Assembly: GCA_003344405.1 (NCBI GenBank)
Contig: NOWV01000289.1
Location: 1 to 63,253, forward strand
Direction of reading: 5' to 3'
DNA length: 63,253 nucleotides
Source: Trichoplax sp. H2
Lineage: Eukaryota; Placozoa; Uniplacotomia; Trichoplacea
Of the stretch, positions 10,911 to 24,800 are shown piece by piece. The translations under genes were made by a program, and so were the position numbers. The notes beneath the pieces are model-generated. The model was not told the DNA's origin and made no database searches. It saw nothing but the letters and a program-made list of their open reading frames with translations. Each line of letters starts with the position of its first letter. Position 1 is the first letter of the stretch.

Positions 10911-13546
10911 CTCCGATTATGCTTTGCTTGATATTTCTTTCAGTTTGTCCATTATTAGGTAAGTTTAAAATCCTAATTCACGCAGCAACTTTGAATTCTT
11001 GCAATATCTACTGATTTATTGTCTTCATTTTAATCAAATTTTGATCAGACAGATATTGTTTTATTTCATTTAAGATATTTAACTGAATGGTAGTGGCACT
11101 AGCAAATTTTAAAATTTTAGTTGTGAATTTTGACAATCAGTTATAATCAGATGGCACATTATTGGCCATCAATGGTGTTTAATCTTTCGAATCAAACTTA
11201 ATCTTACTCTACTTTATTTCTTTAGCTATAACTCTAAAAGAAAAAAATTTTGTTTAACTAATTTGGCACACCACTGTTGAAAAATCATCTCGATATCAGC
11301 AATTACGCAATCATAAAACATTTTATACATTAGCTTATACTTTACTAGCTAAACTAACGCTATCTCGCATTAAACTATCATTTCAATCTCTTTCTATTTG
11401 TGAATTCATCTTTATAGTTTATAAGATCAGAAACTTCATAACACGTTTACCTATCATTAAATCTTGTCCGGGACTTGTACAGAGAATAACTAGTTATGAT
11501 GTTGCTATTAACTGCTAAATGCATATGATTTTTAAAGCCTTCTCTCAGTGTCCAGTGCAGTGCCAGTGCACAGGAAATCCTGTAACCACCGTAACTTGTA
11601 CTGGATCACAAATCACATCTCTTCCAATACCTACACAAAACTACGATAAAGTTAATAAATTGTAAGTATAATCATTTTATCAAATTACATTAAATTGATT
11701 GAAATTGGATTCATTTAGCAAAATAATTTATTTATTGAGATTTCTTGCTTGAAATTACAGCATTTTAGCTAATACCGCCGTCACTACTCTCCCTGTTAAC
11801 AGCTTCAGCAAGTTTCCAAACTTACTTCATTTGTAAGTGTAACTCATATGCGCTTATTAGATTATAATTTCTTACCTATTTGGACTAATACTGCAAGCAC
11901 ATCATTGTTAAGGCAACTCATCTCGCCTTAATAAAACAACGTTCTATCATTCCTAATAAATGCACATATATACAAGCCTTATACGAGTTTTATGCACTAG
12001 GAACTAACTAATGCCAGGTTATCGTAGTCAGTGCTATGTGAGTAGAAGAAAGGATGAAAGAGGAAAGTTATTAATAGAATTGCAGCAGTGTAAATGATTT
12101 CTTCCATGTATATATTAACATACATTAGCATCAATGAACTAAAGCTATCATAGAGTTATACAGTACATTATAAACTCATCTGTAATTTGATTTTGAAATC
12201 TACTTGGAACGTCCGTAATTTTAATAAGGTATACCGTAGAATAGAAATAATAAAGTCTGAGAGGGTGTAGCAGTATCTTACTGAATGATATCATTTTTGT
12301 TATAAATTATAAAAGATCTTCTGCAAGTTACGTGCTAAAAGTAATAAAATAAATTGCGTAGCTATGTTTCGTAGACGATTGTATATAACTAGTTATTTTA
12401 CCTTAAATTGTAAAGTAGATATGCAGACTGAGGCACAGTTTCATACTGATGGATATTTCTAGATACATTATTGAGTACTAATAGTAATGTAGAGAAGAGT
12501 GTATTTTTTTCAGGTAGAACAATATTTTAGATAATGATATTATTTTATAGTAAATTATATAAGACTCTTTTAAGGATGCGAATAGTAATGAAAGTAATTG
12601 AGGAAGAATGTGTTACTTTTTAGGTAGAGCAGAGTAGTAGTTTGGTTAATACCTTTTTTGTAACAACCATATATGGCTCTTGCTGAAGTACTAACGGAAA
12701 GAAAGTAACTGTGTAGCTAAGCTTCGCAAATTTTCATGTTTGAGATGTTGTTATTACGATTAATTGCAAAACAGACATAAAGACTAAGGGCCAGTTTAAT
12801 GCTTATAGTTGTTGATAGCTATTTGTTTATCAATAGCTAATTACAAGTTCACAGTATTAGACTAGAGATTACTTTCTGCTCTGGATCCCTTTTTATTGAG
12901 CGCGTTTAATAAAGTCTGCACGAATTAAAAGAGGGCAACAGCGATAAAATGTATTAGAACTGAGACTAAGAAGGCAGGATGATTGAATCAAATTAGTCTA
13001 GAATTTATTCTCCAAAAAAATTATAATAAACCAGCTAGTTCAACTACATATATAAAATAAAATATTGTAGATATAGTAAATAAAATGCATCGAGCAAAAT
13101 GTAAATGATAAATTAGTTTACTTTGGTTAATTTTCTGTCGTTAGGAATAAAATTTTAAAACAATGGTTTTGATAAGTTACTATTTAGCGCTATATTTTAG
13201 ATTAGCTCATATAGGACAGCTTTTATTTCTTCAAGTTTGTCATGCAATCTTTATTTTGGTTTACATTTTCTGTTGTAGGTATTTGAGCAATAACCTAATT
13301 AGTGATATTAAAGTTGGTGCGTTTAATAATTTGTCTGCCTTATCGTCATTGTAAGTGGCACAAGTTTAATTATTATTTCCATTTTTCGTACCATTATTTA
13401 AACAATTCGTCGAATTGATATTTATCGTCACATAACTTTTATTATGATTTAGTGCTCTTGTATTTACTTTTTAGAGATTTATCTTCCAACAAAATACAAA
13501 CTTTGCCAAACCTGGTGTTTAATTCGCTTTATTATCTTTCAGAATT
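10911..13546 (+). CDS. Truncated secreted LRR protein gene (5' part)
   Basis: Spliced model: 10911-10958 (signal peptide MAPIMLCLIFLSVCPLL; an upstream in-frame ATG lies at 10856), 11538-11661 (N-terminal LRR cap with CPVQCQC and further Cys), then three 72-bp exons of one 24-residue LRR each: 11761-11832, 13279-13350 and 13475-13546. Intron 1 is phase 1 and all others are phase 2, with GTAAGT or GTGAGT donors. Consensus LxxLxLxxNxI positions are clear (YLSNNLISDI, DLSSNKIQTL). No further LRR exon is recognisable downstream, and an LTR starts 9 bp after the last donor site. Reading past that donor gives an immediate stop (TTG TGA), so the locus could make a short secreted protein of about 150 residues. 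It is a paralogue of the LRR gene at 21880. Intact short gene and 3'-deleted pseudogene both remain possible. Confidence 0.7.
12255..12830. repeat. Diverged repeat inside the LRR gene intron
   Basis: The 1.4-kb intron between the first and second LRR exons contains two loosely similar stretches, about 12255-12480 and 12600-12830. Shared landmarks are GTAGCTAWGYTTCG, a GACTRAGGSMCAGTTT motif and a preceding CTCTT/ATCTT block. A third partial match lies near 12490-12570. This looks like an old local duplication with no coding content. Confidence 0.35.
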
Positions 13547-13555
13547 GTGAGTAAT

Positions 13556-13997
13556 TGTCACGGTACGAACTACCGTGAAGAAATAGCTATCTAAATTTGG
13601 TGAATATAATATGGTGATAATATATTACAACTAGTTACTTACAATAAGAATTACTCTAATTGTAAATGTTTTACTGTAAATTTAATACTGTGCTCTAATG
13701 TGCACTGAAATGATTCTGTGAATGAACATGTTGTAGTCCGAACGTGAAAAATTAGTTCGTAGATGTTCTTACCTAAGTATTTTTATAAGATGACTCGTGA
13801 ATGTTAGCTGCTGTAGAAGGGTATATAAGCCCGTCAGATAGTTGAATAAAGCAGTTGTCAATTGTCTAGTTGAGTTTAACGTAGAAACAAAGGCGCCTAA
13901 ATTCTAGTGAGATAGTTAAGGGATACTGAATCCCGGAGACTATAGTAATTTAGAGATTTGTTTTACGTTATCCTTGTCACGAAGCTGGTTTGTGACA
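13556..13997 (+). mobile_element. LTR abutting the truncated LRR gene
   Basis: The element runs from TGTCACGGTACG to GGTTTGTGACA (442 bp) and is a homologue of 134-702. A good TATA box (TATATAAG, 13822-13829) marks its core promoter. The start terminus is shared with the insertion at 31400. The 5-bp flanks, GTAAT on the left and TTCGG on the right, do not match, so there is no target-site duplication. The mismatch suggests either rearrangement through this LTR or long decay of the flanks. Confidence 0.75.
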
Positions 13998-16900
13998 TTC
14001 GGCTTCACTGTCTGGGTTCTTAAATATAATAGTGCACCTGATAAAGGAAATACTCGGAAGATTGCAAATCAAACGTGATATTATTAGCGAAATTCTTTTT
14101 GCCAATATTGAATTACTTTTATCGCTAATTTTATTGCATCCTATGCACATTTAACATATTGTACAGTTTAACGAAAATGATATAGAAAACAGCTATTACA
14201 CTTTTATAATACACCTAATCCTGAAAAATATTGCATAGTCCTCTGGTAAAATTACAAATTATTCGAATCTATCGAATACATTAAGTAGTGGTAATGGGTG
14301 AATAAAAGTAATGAAGAATCGGAAATAAATCTCAGCTGAATCATTGGTAAGTTAGGACATCATATGCTGTACAGTACATATTAGCTCTACTTTAATATAC
14401 CTCAAAGTAATTTCAAGACATACATAATCAGCATCGGAGTGATAGCGGACATTATATTGAAAAATAGAATAAATCCTAATTAGCTGTGGGTTAGGTAAAG
14501 ACATCCTCAGTCAATATACTGTATTAAAAGTATGAGTCTGTTGAGACTGCTGACTTAGCATCACAGATTCTTCAGTATACGTATTTCAAGTAGAGATCCT
14601 GCTAGTAATGAAGAAGTTCTAAGGATTACGTAATCTTAGGCTACTGATACCGTATATATGGATATATAATAAAATAACAGAGGTGGGCTATAATAGTTTA
14701 TTCTAATTTCTTTCATAAAATTGATTTGATCTATTCTCTATGACTTAAAGCCCTGGGGCATCTAATGTGAACATTCTTCTTACATTGTATGCAATGACTC
14801 CTTTAACTTTGTAGTGATTTAAAATAAGCTATAATTCTATAGTAAATGTTTTTTTGTAATACTTTGAATGTCGGGGTAGTTTTAAAGCTTTGCAAGCGCA
14901 ATCCTTTCTGATAATAGTTTTAACCCTGCAGTCACGAAAAAAAATAATGATAGCAATAACATTCATATATTACACTATACCGTAGTATCACTTAAATTAG
15001 CATAACTTAGAACGCAAGTAGATATTTAGAGTAGAAAGCAAATGTAGGTGTAGTACTTTTCCACTATAATTATTTCAAGGAAATATTCACATCTGTTACC
15101 TATCTGTAAGAAAATATTTTATAGATACGGTCTAGAAAATCAGTTTTTAAGGGCTTAGCTTTCGAGTAAATAAATCCATTTTTCACGCCACCGAGCTTAA
15201 GTAAATTTTATCAATTTAAATCGTCGTATTGGATACTTTGCAACATTCTCCGTACAAGTTGTATTCACCAATAATGAATTGTCGGCAAGCTTAGACGTGG
15301 ATATCATTCTTTAGAGGATTACAAAGAAGACTTTTATAGAACTGTATTGATAGATTTAATATCTAAAATTATTTTAAAACATGAGTCTTGCTTTTATCTC
15401 GCAGAGCGGAAAGCATTATCACCATTTGTATAGATCATGCTGACTAGAAATTGCTACCATCGCCACGCAACAATAGTTCCCTAATGTAGAAATGTCTTAG
15501 TAATTTCGATAATCAGCAACAAAATTGCATCATCAAAGTCTTGCTAAATTTAAATTTGGCTCTTTTGTATCACGTAAGAAAAAATGGCTAAAAAAGAATG
15601 CACATCAATTTTAGCTGTCCAACTCAAGCTACGAACATGCAATCAAAGATAACGGATAGCCCCATCGCTTACTAAAATCTAAATATTGATATAAAAATCG
15701 TGGAGATACAATAATTATACTGCACTATCGTTATTTGTAGTAAAGAACATTATGATTCGAAATGTTCAATTAGCTAGGCATCATTATTTATTCGGCGCTA
15801 AATTTCTATTTATAGTGATACTCGTATTCTAAAACCATTGAATTTTAACCTAGGTTGGCGCTGGCGTGATGAATAAAGAATCCCTTCCCTCATAAGAGTT
15901 GTGACTATGCATATCTCGATGCCGAATTCTAATCAGTTTCATTTAAAGGACATTGAAACAAGATTTAAAATCAAAAGTGCTTTGTCTTTGCTAATTCAGC
16001 AATTCTTCAAAGTTGCGTTATATTTTAGTTATTAAATAATGTCTATCCGTCCTTCTATAGAAAGTCTGATCACTTTTTCTACCCCATCAAGACCATACTT
16101 AAACTAATATTTTTGCATCTCCTCATTGTCATTACGTAATAAAATTACGAACTGACATTGCACAGACAACACTCCCAAGGATGCTCATAATTGTGCTAGT
16201 CAATAACACATAAATAGCCACATATTGTTTTACTACCCATTTTACTCTCAACAATGCGATGGATTATTTTATCGTAAATAACAAATTAATCAATTACAGC
16301 CATAAATAAATTTCGATAGACATGCTTCATATTTCTAAGTCAGTGCGCCTGCAAACAGTAAGGAAACTGATTAACAAGCTATAGTAATATAAAATATTAG
16401 TAGAAGTGGTAGAAATAGCGTAAATGAATGATATTAAACAGATAATAAAAATTTCCTGGTGGTATCATTATTTAACAGCGGACCAGAATCAATAGCAGCG
16501 GTTTCGAAGCGTATTAAATTATATTTTCTTAATTTCTTGTTAATATATCAGCATTGTTAACCATTCATTTGTGCTTCTATTGCCATGAATAATGCTAATG
16601 AGATAAAAGTTAGGTCAAGTTTACACCAATTTACTATCATTACGTCATTTTATTACAGTGTAAGACAATTGACGAGTATGCTATTTTGAAATAACTTAAA
16701 ATAATATACAAGTTACTAATTAAAGCAATTTAGCAACTGAAGTACTGAAATATTAGGCTAGATAAAATAAATTAAATAAGAGTTCTTTTATATTAAAGCA
16801 CTTTCTTTAATAAGACTCTCATATTTTAAAATTCTAACAGTATTCCATGCGATCTATATTGAAAAAAAACCTCTAAGACAAATACTTCTAACTTATCTCT

Positions 16901-19900
16901 CTTCGTGTAATTTTAACTTTCGTTCCTAGAAACAAACAGGTGATAAAATGATCTAATTTGAATAATTAATTGTAGTAATTTTCTTAGAATGATGCAATTT
17001 AAAATTTCTTATTTGATACTTTACATCTTTAACATTCAATTACACGTGATGAATTTCTGTTCGGAAATGTTGGTCCGCTCTGTTAGCTTAATGTTTTTTA
17101 AATCTTCTAAACTGTCTCTCCTATGGCTTTTAAAAATGTTTCTAAATCGAAATGAACTTTACTTATAATTCACACTTACAAAGACTACATAGTGACTTTG
17201 GGACAAGTAATTATCTTATTTTTGTTCGATATTATACCTCGGAAAAGTTTGGAAATTTCGTTTCTTTTAATAAAATATATTGCCTTAGGCTAAGTTTTAT
17301 AACTTTATCTACGACGTACTACTTCAGTTAATATTGATTTCTTTTAAATTAACTAATTTTTCAATAAAGCTTATGTTTAGTTTTTGTCTAAGTGTAAATA
17401 TTGGTTTACTGTAACCTTTTGCAGATAGGAAAATATGAGATTTTGAAATCTGTTGCAGGTTGCTTAAGAGGGTGAATTTGATGGTTAGCTGCAGTATCAG
17501 TTTTTGGAGTCGTTTTAATTTCTTTATTGCTTGAATTAATTTTTGCAGCCATAGAAGATAAAAGATCTACTATTACCATGGAAGACAAATTAAATGTGCC
17601 ATAGCGTATCAATTTTTAGCAGTAGCAGATAAAGATTTACTCATCTCACGGATTGAAATGGGAACGTATCATAATTTTACTAACTTGAAGTCGAGGCAAC
17701 AGTAGGACACCTTATACTGTAAGTTATTCATATAGAGGGTAGAGTCAATTTGAATCTAAACCCTAATATTAAGGATAATAAAGAAATAGAATATAATTAA
17801 AATAATTGATTCAATGATAGCTTGTTATTCCGCCCCTTTACGAAGGATGATGAAATCGCTTGTCTTTATGATGCTGCAGTTTGGCTATTGATACTAAAGA
17901 CTATTATTGTTTGATTTATCAGAAAGACGTATCTTGGACGGGGCAATAATGTAATACAGATCGTAGATTGTCTCTCCATATGGACTTTGACTGCAGTATA
18001 AACTGATTCTGGATTTAGAATATACGAGAAGCATAAAGAAATTCAGATTATAATTTCAGCCCTAGTTAAAATGGTTATTTTTATTGACTTCTATCAAACT
18101 GATGATCATCCCATTGGACATTAACTAGCTCTTTACCGTATGATATCATCTTACGTTGAAATTTAACAATTCATTAATAGCAAGGACTTATAAATAATTT
18201 ACTATTCTGAATTCTATTTAATCCTGAAGGGCTACCCATTAGAAAATAATAATTAACACTTCCTTGCTTTATTATTGACTGATTCCATCTATAGCCCGGA
18301 CAATGAACTAATAGTTTTAAACATCGCATTATCAATGACTTGCCTTGCAAATTGATACCTTTCACACGGTGACTAAAATCAGTTTCATTGATTTGAATTA
18401 GTTTGATAGAGCTCTAAGAGTGCTCTTTCCTCTGGAAATTTTAGTACATCTGCTATTTGGTTTATATAGCACATAATAAATAGGCTTATAGCTTACAAAA
18501 TTCGAAGTATCGTTTCATGCTACATTAATTTGAAAGTAAAATTTTTAAAATTGAGATAATATGCCGAGATCGTGATTCAAGCAGGTATTAAAGTAATCGT
18601 CATATTTTCTCAATAGATTTCTTGTTTGATTTCATGGTCGTGGCTGCAATGCGGAATATGTCAAAAGCGATTAAAGGTGCTAGTCTGATCATATAATAGC
18701 TTATTTATTATTTTCACTAGCTTACGAAAATGCTTATAAATTAAAGTTATGGTTTTAGTAACGTTTCCAGACAATGCCACAGTTTCTTATTATAGTATAT
18801 CGATCTTTGTCCCTTGAGATTAGTTACTAAGTGATAACGAAACCCAAATCGAATTTAGAAAGATTCGACTTTAGATATAGTTCTTTGGCAATAATAATGA
18901 CTAATTACTGCCTTTAGATTATTGGAATATTTTTGCATGTTTTATTCATGAGAAGAATTACATCATGATTAATTGGTCCACGTCACAAGGTGAGCGCGCT
19001 GGATGATTATCACCAGATTTTGTACGCTACTATTCGCACTGTGTAATTATTTAATTGCAAAACAGAAACGAACTAACTTGAATTTTAATATGTATACGAC
19101 AATAAATGACTTTTGCTTACTGCATATGCTCACTATTTACTGTATGACTTGTAGAGATTGAAATGGTATGTAAAGCTAAAGCAAGAAAGTTGTTCCAGAG
19201 AGATTTTCTATGCCATTCAATCTAATAGTTGACCTTTAAATACAATTACTTTAGCTAGATTGATTTCTTTGCCTTCCTGTAATACAATCTTAAAAACAAT
19301 GAAAATGATTTTGGTTATTTTGATAAGTAGTAATTATGTAAGAACAATATTGTAAACATAATTGGATAGCCTAAATTGTTAAGATACTTAAGAAATACGA
19401 CTCTACTCCAGCGAATAACATTCCGTAAAGGAGTAAAACTTCGTTTTCCTCTACTACCTACTAGTTCTGTAATATAGGCTAACTAGAGTGGTCGTTTTGG
19501 ACTATCTAAAGAATTGAATTAGATTAAACTGATCATGATTTATCATTTCGCTAGCGAAAGGCAATATAATTTAACAGGAATATAATTAGCAAACAAGACA
19601 AAGGCAGTATTTATATGACTAATATTGTCAACAAAGTGCCGGCAGCGAGATAAACCAATTTTATTAAAGTCGTTCGAACGATATTATGTTAGATTGAAAT
19701 TGACCGTTATCCTGATATTAATGGCACTTAGGACGTAGGCATTTTGCCAAAGTGAAGTATTTCGGCTAGGAACTAAAAACCTGTAATGATTACTATGGCA
19801 TCATGCCATCGAAAGATACCTATCACAACTAGTATTGATGTTGAAATAACCGGCAACATGGTTTCCTAGGTGATATTTTCGATGTAAAACATTACAGTGG

Positions 19901-21242
19901 TTGCTATAGAAGATCAGGTGATGGAATAAGCTGACGATCAGCTAATACTGTTTCCAAAGCGATCAAGTTTCTCTTATTTTAGAATATAATTGGCGCATTT
20001 TGCTAAGATTTCAAAGCATGTCAACAAATTATGTTGTAGTAAAAGATTCCATAGTTGTATCCAAATTATTTTTACACCATTATACCTATAAAATAGTATT
20101 ATAGGTATAGAGTGGTCTAGTCTATTATTGTTTGCTATTATTACTTATCCCTAATTACATCATTTTTAAAGTTCGGAGTGAGAGTTGAACATTATACTCA
20201 GTGGCAATCTGCAAAGTTGAAGTCTTTCATTGAGTTATGGACAATAGTAGAAGCAGACACATTTACTACAATTTTGATTGGATTATTGTTCAAGGGCAAT
20301 ATTACAATGTTCAAATTTGCAATCATCAATTTACCCGGTTTACTTTTTTTAAATTATTCGCAAGCCATGTAGCTAGTAGTAAAAGAAAGAAAACATTTAT
20401 CGTATTTCTATTTTATAACCACTAGGATGAACTTTGACTAGTATGGCGTGATTAAAATCACAACAGGAGATTGTAGCCATTCAATCGATTTCTACTGTGT
20501 TCGTATAACCTTACAATACTCACCATTGCTTGTTCTTACTATCGACTATGACTTACTGTACTTTGCACAAGTCTCTGTTTGTTTACGAATTTTTCTATAT
20601 AATAAAATGCAAATTAAATTCAAGGGTTAGTGGCAAAGGATAATGGTATTGAACAACTTTGAAAAATGAACGACTATTTAAACTTTATCCAACATCGTAA
20701 TTCATAGTATTCGGGTTGTAAGATAAGACTAAAAATAGTCATGATAACCTTATGGTTTGGATCATATGATACATAATACAGTAATGGATATCCCCATCTA
20801 TTCTATTTTGATGGAATTTTTAACTGGCATGATGACATACGAGTAGTTCACTTTCAGCCAGTGTTCTCTACCTGAATGGTGTACTTATAGAAAACATGAC
20901 TCGTCATGCTGATGCTAGGTTTCAACAAGAAACTCAACAGGCCTGCCCAGGATTAAAAATAATTGTGAACATGTCTGCCAGGGTCATTCATGTTCTTCAC
21001 AATGAATATTAAATATGCTATAAAGTGAGTGATCTTTAAATTGATCTTCTATTGACCGCTAGATCTCCTGTAGGTGATTGAATGGTGGTTGCTTAGCGAT
21101 AGATTAATAGGGCTATTTTTAGATTGTATTTTAATCATATTTTTTAATCATATTAATTTAATTGGCCTTTATACCACTTAGAAATGGATCTACTCCAAAT
21201 AAATGCCGTCATTTATTGAAATATGGACAAAGAAAGTCATTG
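13998..21242. other. Large intergenic region between the two LRR genes
   Basis: About 7.2 kb, AT-rich. I looked here for further 72-bp LRR exons and for a signal-peptide exon serving the gene at 21880, and found none. Short open stretches (17406-17612 -, 18174-18365 -, 20178-20630 + in several frames) have no recognisable domain. No RNA gene was recognised. Confidence 0.4.
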
Positions 21243-21566
21243 TTATTTTAAGCTATGGAATGAGCCCTGCCCACGGATCCTGATTCTATATAAGTGTTGC
21301 ACTTTGCCACCAGGAATTAAATTGCATTTGTTAATTTGCTTCGGCAGTTCTTCATCGGCTGAAAAGTTACTCAACAAATCCACAATGCATCCTTCAACTT
21401 TGACTGTTTTTCTTTGCTTGACTGCGTTTCCCTTATCAGGTAGTAAGATATGATCTATATAGTATACAGGTTGCAATTCAGGATAACATGCGTATGCATA
21501 GATAATTTGACCATATTGAGTAATAAATGCTTCTAAACTGAGTGGCTTAACTTTAGCAATTGCCAT
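21243..21566 (-). CDS. Unrecognised 107-residue ORF
   Basis: An ATG-initiated frame of 107 codons beginning MAIAKVKPLSLEAF. Its composition is more protein-like than the surrounding shadow frames: it has Pro, Gly and charged residues throughout, a Tyr-rich segment in the first third, and an Arg-rich C-terminus (YRIRIRGQGSF). I recognise no domain, signal peptide or transmembrane segment. It lies in the antisense direction just upstream of the long LRR gene. It may be a small gene, an exon of a larger minus-strand gene, or chance. Confidence 0.3.
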   Translation of the reverse strand: MAIAKVKPLSLEAFITQYGQIIYAYACYPELQPVYYIDHILLPDKGNAVKQRKTVKVEGCIVDLLSNFSADEELPKQINKCNLIPGGKVQHLYRIRIRGQGSFHSLK

Positions 21567-21879
21567 ATCTCATCACTAGCTGACGTATTTTCGATAAATT
21601 ATGGATTCACGTTATAAAAACGGTGTACTGTAGCTGATCTTAATAATTTTTGTTGCCATAACTATATTTAATTTTTCACTTATACAGTAGTTCTCCAAGC
21701 GACTAGTCGTAGAAATTGTCTTTTAGCAGGAATTTACCTTCATCAGAAATTTATTTGAGATTCTGATAGTGATTAGGGTTAGATAAAAGCTATATATTTC
21801 TGGTATGCGTATTTGAGTGCGTGTATTTATGAAGTAATAAATGCATTGCTAATAAATAACTCAATTTACATTTCAATAG

Positions 21880-24800
21880 TCTTGTCACAATGCCCTAATG
21901 GTTGCCTTTGCGGCAATTTTCATACGGTTAGTTGCGCTGGATCCGATATTATAACAATGCCATTAACTTCGTCGGTTATGCCAAACATCAAGTCATTGTG
22001 AGTATGAATTCATTACCAGCTCTTATTAGCATATGCAAATCGATATGTTAGCGTATGGATTGTAATCGTAAACAGTTTTTCTTCCCTCCATGTTGAAATA
22101 CGTTAATTAGACATGAGATATACATCATTATTGGTAATGGCCATGACTTTACCATTTAGTACTTTGCTCTCTTGGAATGCTGTTTTTTAATTCATTTTCT
22201 AAAGTCATATTTCTATATATCTAAATTGATGACAAGATGTCTACTGACTTTTAATTAATTGACGGTTGTAAATTGTTCTTTCCTTTCATTCGATAGTATT
22301 TTAACACATACGAACGTAGCTACAATTCCATCAGCGAGCTTTATCACATATCCGAACTTAAATTATATGTAAGTTTATGTACTCATAGTGATACAATTGA
22401 CGAAAGATAAGACGTAAATAAGAATAATTGCTCTGATAACTTTTTTCAATACGCATATCAAATTTAATGGCTCTAAATATTCCCAATTTAAAATACAGAG
22501 GTTTAAAGTATAACAAAATTAATAAAATCGAACCAGGAGCTTTCAAAGGATTATCGAAACTAACGACTATGTAAGTACTTTGACACTGCTTATGCAAGAA
22601 GCATTGGTGTGATACTAAAAAATGTTAACAATGTTATGTGGAGAATGTGTGGCATTTCATTTTATTTAGTAATATAAATTGACTGCTGCAAAAAATTATT
22701 AGATAATCAAATTTGTCGTTGTAAATCGTATTCTATTACAGAGATTTTACCGGTAACAAATTACAAGTTATTGAGAACAATTTATATGCTAATTCAACAA
22801 ATTTACGCAAATTGTAAGTAGCTCTATAATGCTATAGTAAAAATTTAATTAAGTATTAAATATATTCATAATTAGTTTCATACATAATAATCTTAACGAC
22901 TTACATCCGGTGTGTATTATACTTCAATTTATTGGTATTAATGCATTTTGTTTTATTCTAGGAAATTTGATAAAAATTCAATAACGTCAGTTAAGAATCA
23001 AGCCTTTAATGGATTACATAAATTATCTATGCTGTAAGTAGCATTGAAATAAATACACAACTGCACATAACATGAAGAAGAAATTACTAGATTATGAAAT
23101 CTTATGTACATGAATATTAAATAGAAATAACTATTATCCCACAGTTCGTTCAGTAATAATCAACTTCGTGAAATTCCTACTATCGCATTACATCCTTTAA
23201 GCCAACTAAACACACTGTAAGTTATATCGAAGTTTTCGATATTCATAGTAAAGTAGATAGCTGTTATTTTAATTGGTTTATATTTACTTCTTGAATATCT
23301 AGAATATTGGATAATAACCAATTATCGCGCATTGATGATGAGAGCTTTAAACTACCGAATTTGCAAGAACTGTAAGTTAAAGTAAATTAGTAACGATATC
23401 TAATAGTGAGCATAATCAGAAATACAGTATGTACTAGTACACCATTTCCAGCTGCATATTACTTATTGTTTACCTTTTTTTCTTTTTTCATTAAGTTTAT
23501 ATATAAACCATTTTTTAATGATTAATTATTAAATATACTAAATAATTTTACTCTAAATGTAGGCGATTGTTCCATAATTCCGTCATGAATATCTCCGATA
23601 GAGCATTTAAATGGAATTCTAACCTTAAGTACTTGTAAGTATCAACATGAAAATACTTCATTAGTTTCCTTATTTAATGTGTATTTGCATAGTTATCAAG
23701 ATTTTGCGAATAATATTAAAAGAGGCTAAAGGTTAAATTTATTTCACTATAGAGGATTAAGTTACAATAAACTTAATACCATCAATCAAAAGACTTTTCA
23801 GCCGTTATCTCATCTTATGGAATTGTATGTGATATTTTAAATAACTGTACAGACAGCTTTGCTACATATAGGCATCCAATTTTTAATGCTTCCAATATAC
23901 TTTTTTAGATATTTAAGTAAAAACGAAATTACTTCACTAAGTGCTGAATTGTTTCAGAATCTTAACAATCTGCTAGCCTTGTAAGTAGAAATAATAGCAT
24001 TTTGTAAAACATTATTCTTTTGCTAGTGAAAAGATTTAATTTTTTATCATTCACGATACGATATAATAACTTAATCTATTTGTTAATCTCTACAGAGATA
24101 TAAGTAATAACCATATCGCAAAAATTTCGAACAATATTTTCGCCCCTATGCGAAATTTAAGAAGACTGTAAGTTAATCTTTCAACATAATAAACTAGTTT
24201 AGCGAAATATTTAATAATTTATAATCTGTTTCTTTAGCACTCGATTCTGTAGCAGTAAAAACACTTTCGATTTAGCTTCCAATCAAATATACTGTATTTG
24301 TTTACCCGTAGGAATTTATCTTACGCTAAACTGACTTCAATCACCAAGACAAGCTTCGGATCTATGCCTAACTTAATTCAATTGTAAGTGTTAGCAAATT
24401 AGCGGCATTCTTTGTTGTTTACAGCATCATTCAAACTATTAATTTTATCTTGCTGTTATTTCAATAGAATTTTAACCAACAACGAAATATCGAGGATCGA
24501 GGACGCAGCATTTACGAAAATGAAGAGCTTAACTGAAATGTAGGTTATCTTATATTCATTTTAATAACTAATAGCCTAGACTGAATTCGTAGCTGTGGTT
24601 TTAATTTGTGTAAGAATTAGCAAGTGTTGCTAAAATAAAATTGCTAGCTTTATCTCAGCTTTAGAATAATCATAGAGGAATAATGATTAAGAAAAAATGA
24701 AATAATATACTATATCTCATTTATTAATCAGATACTTGCAAGGAAATAGGTTAACTACTGTCAATTCAAAAGTTTTCATCTCCTTATCAACACTCCAAAA

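Noticed and set aside
17406-17612. Minus-strand open frame with a polar, Thr/Lys-rich sequence
   Set aside because: No recognisable domain, no supporting exons nearby, and a length expected by chance.
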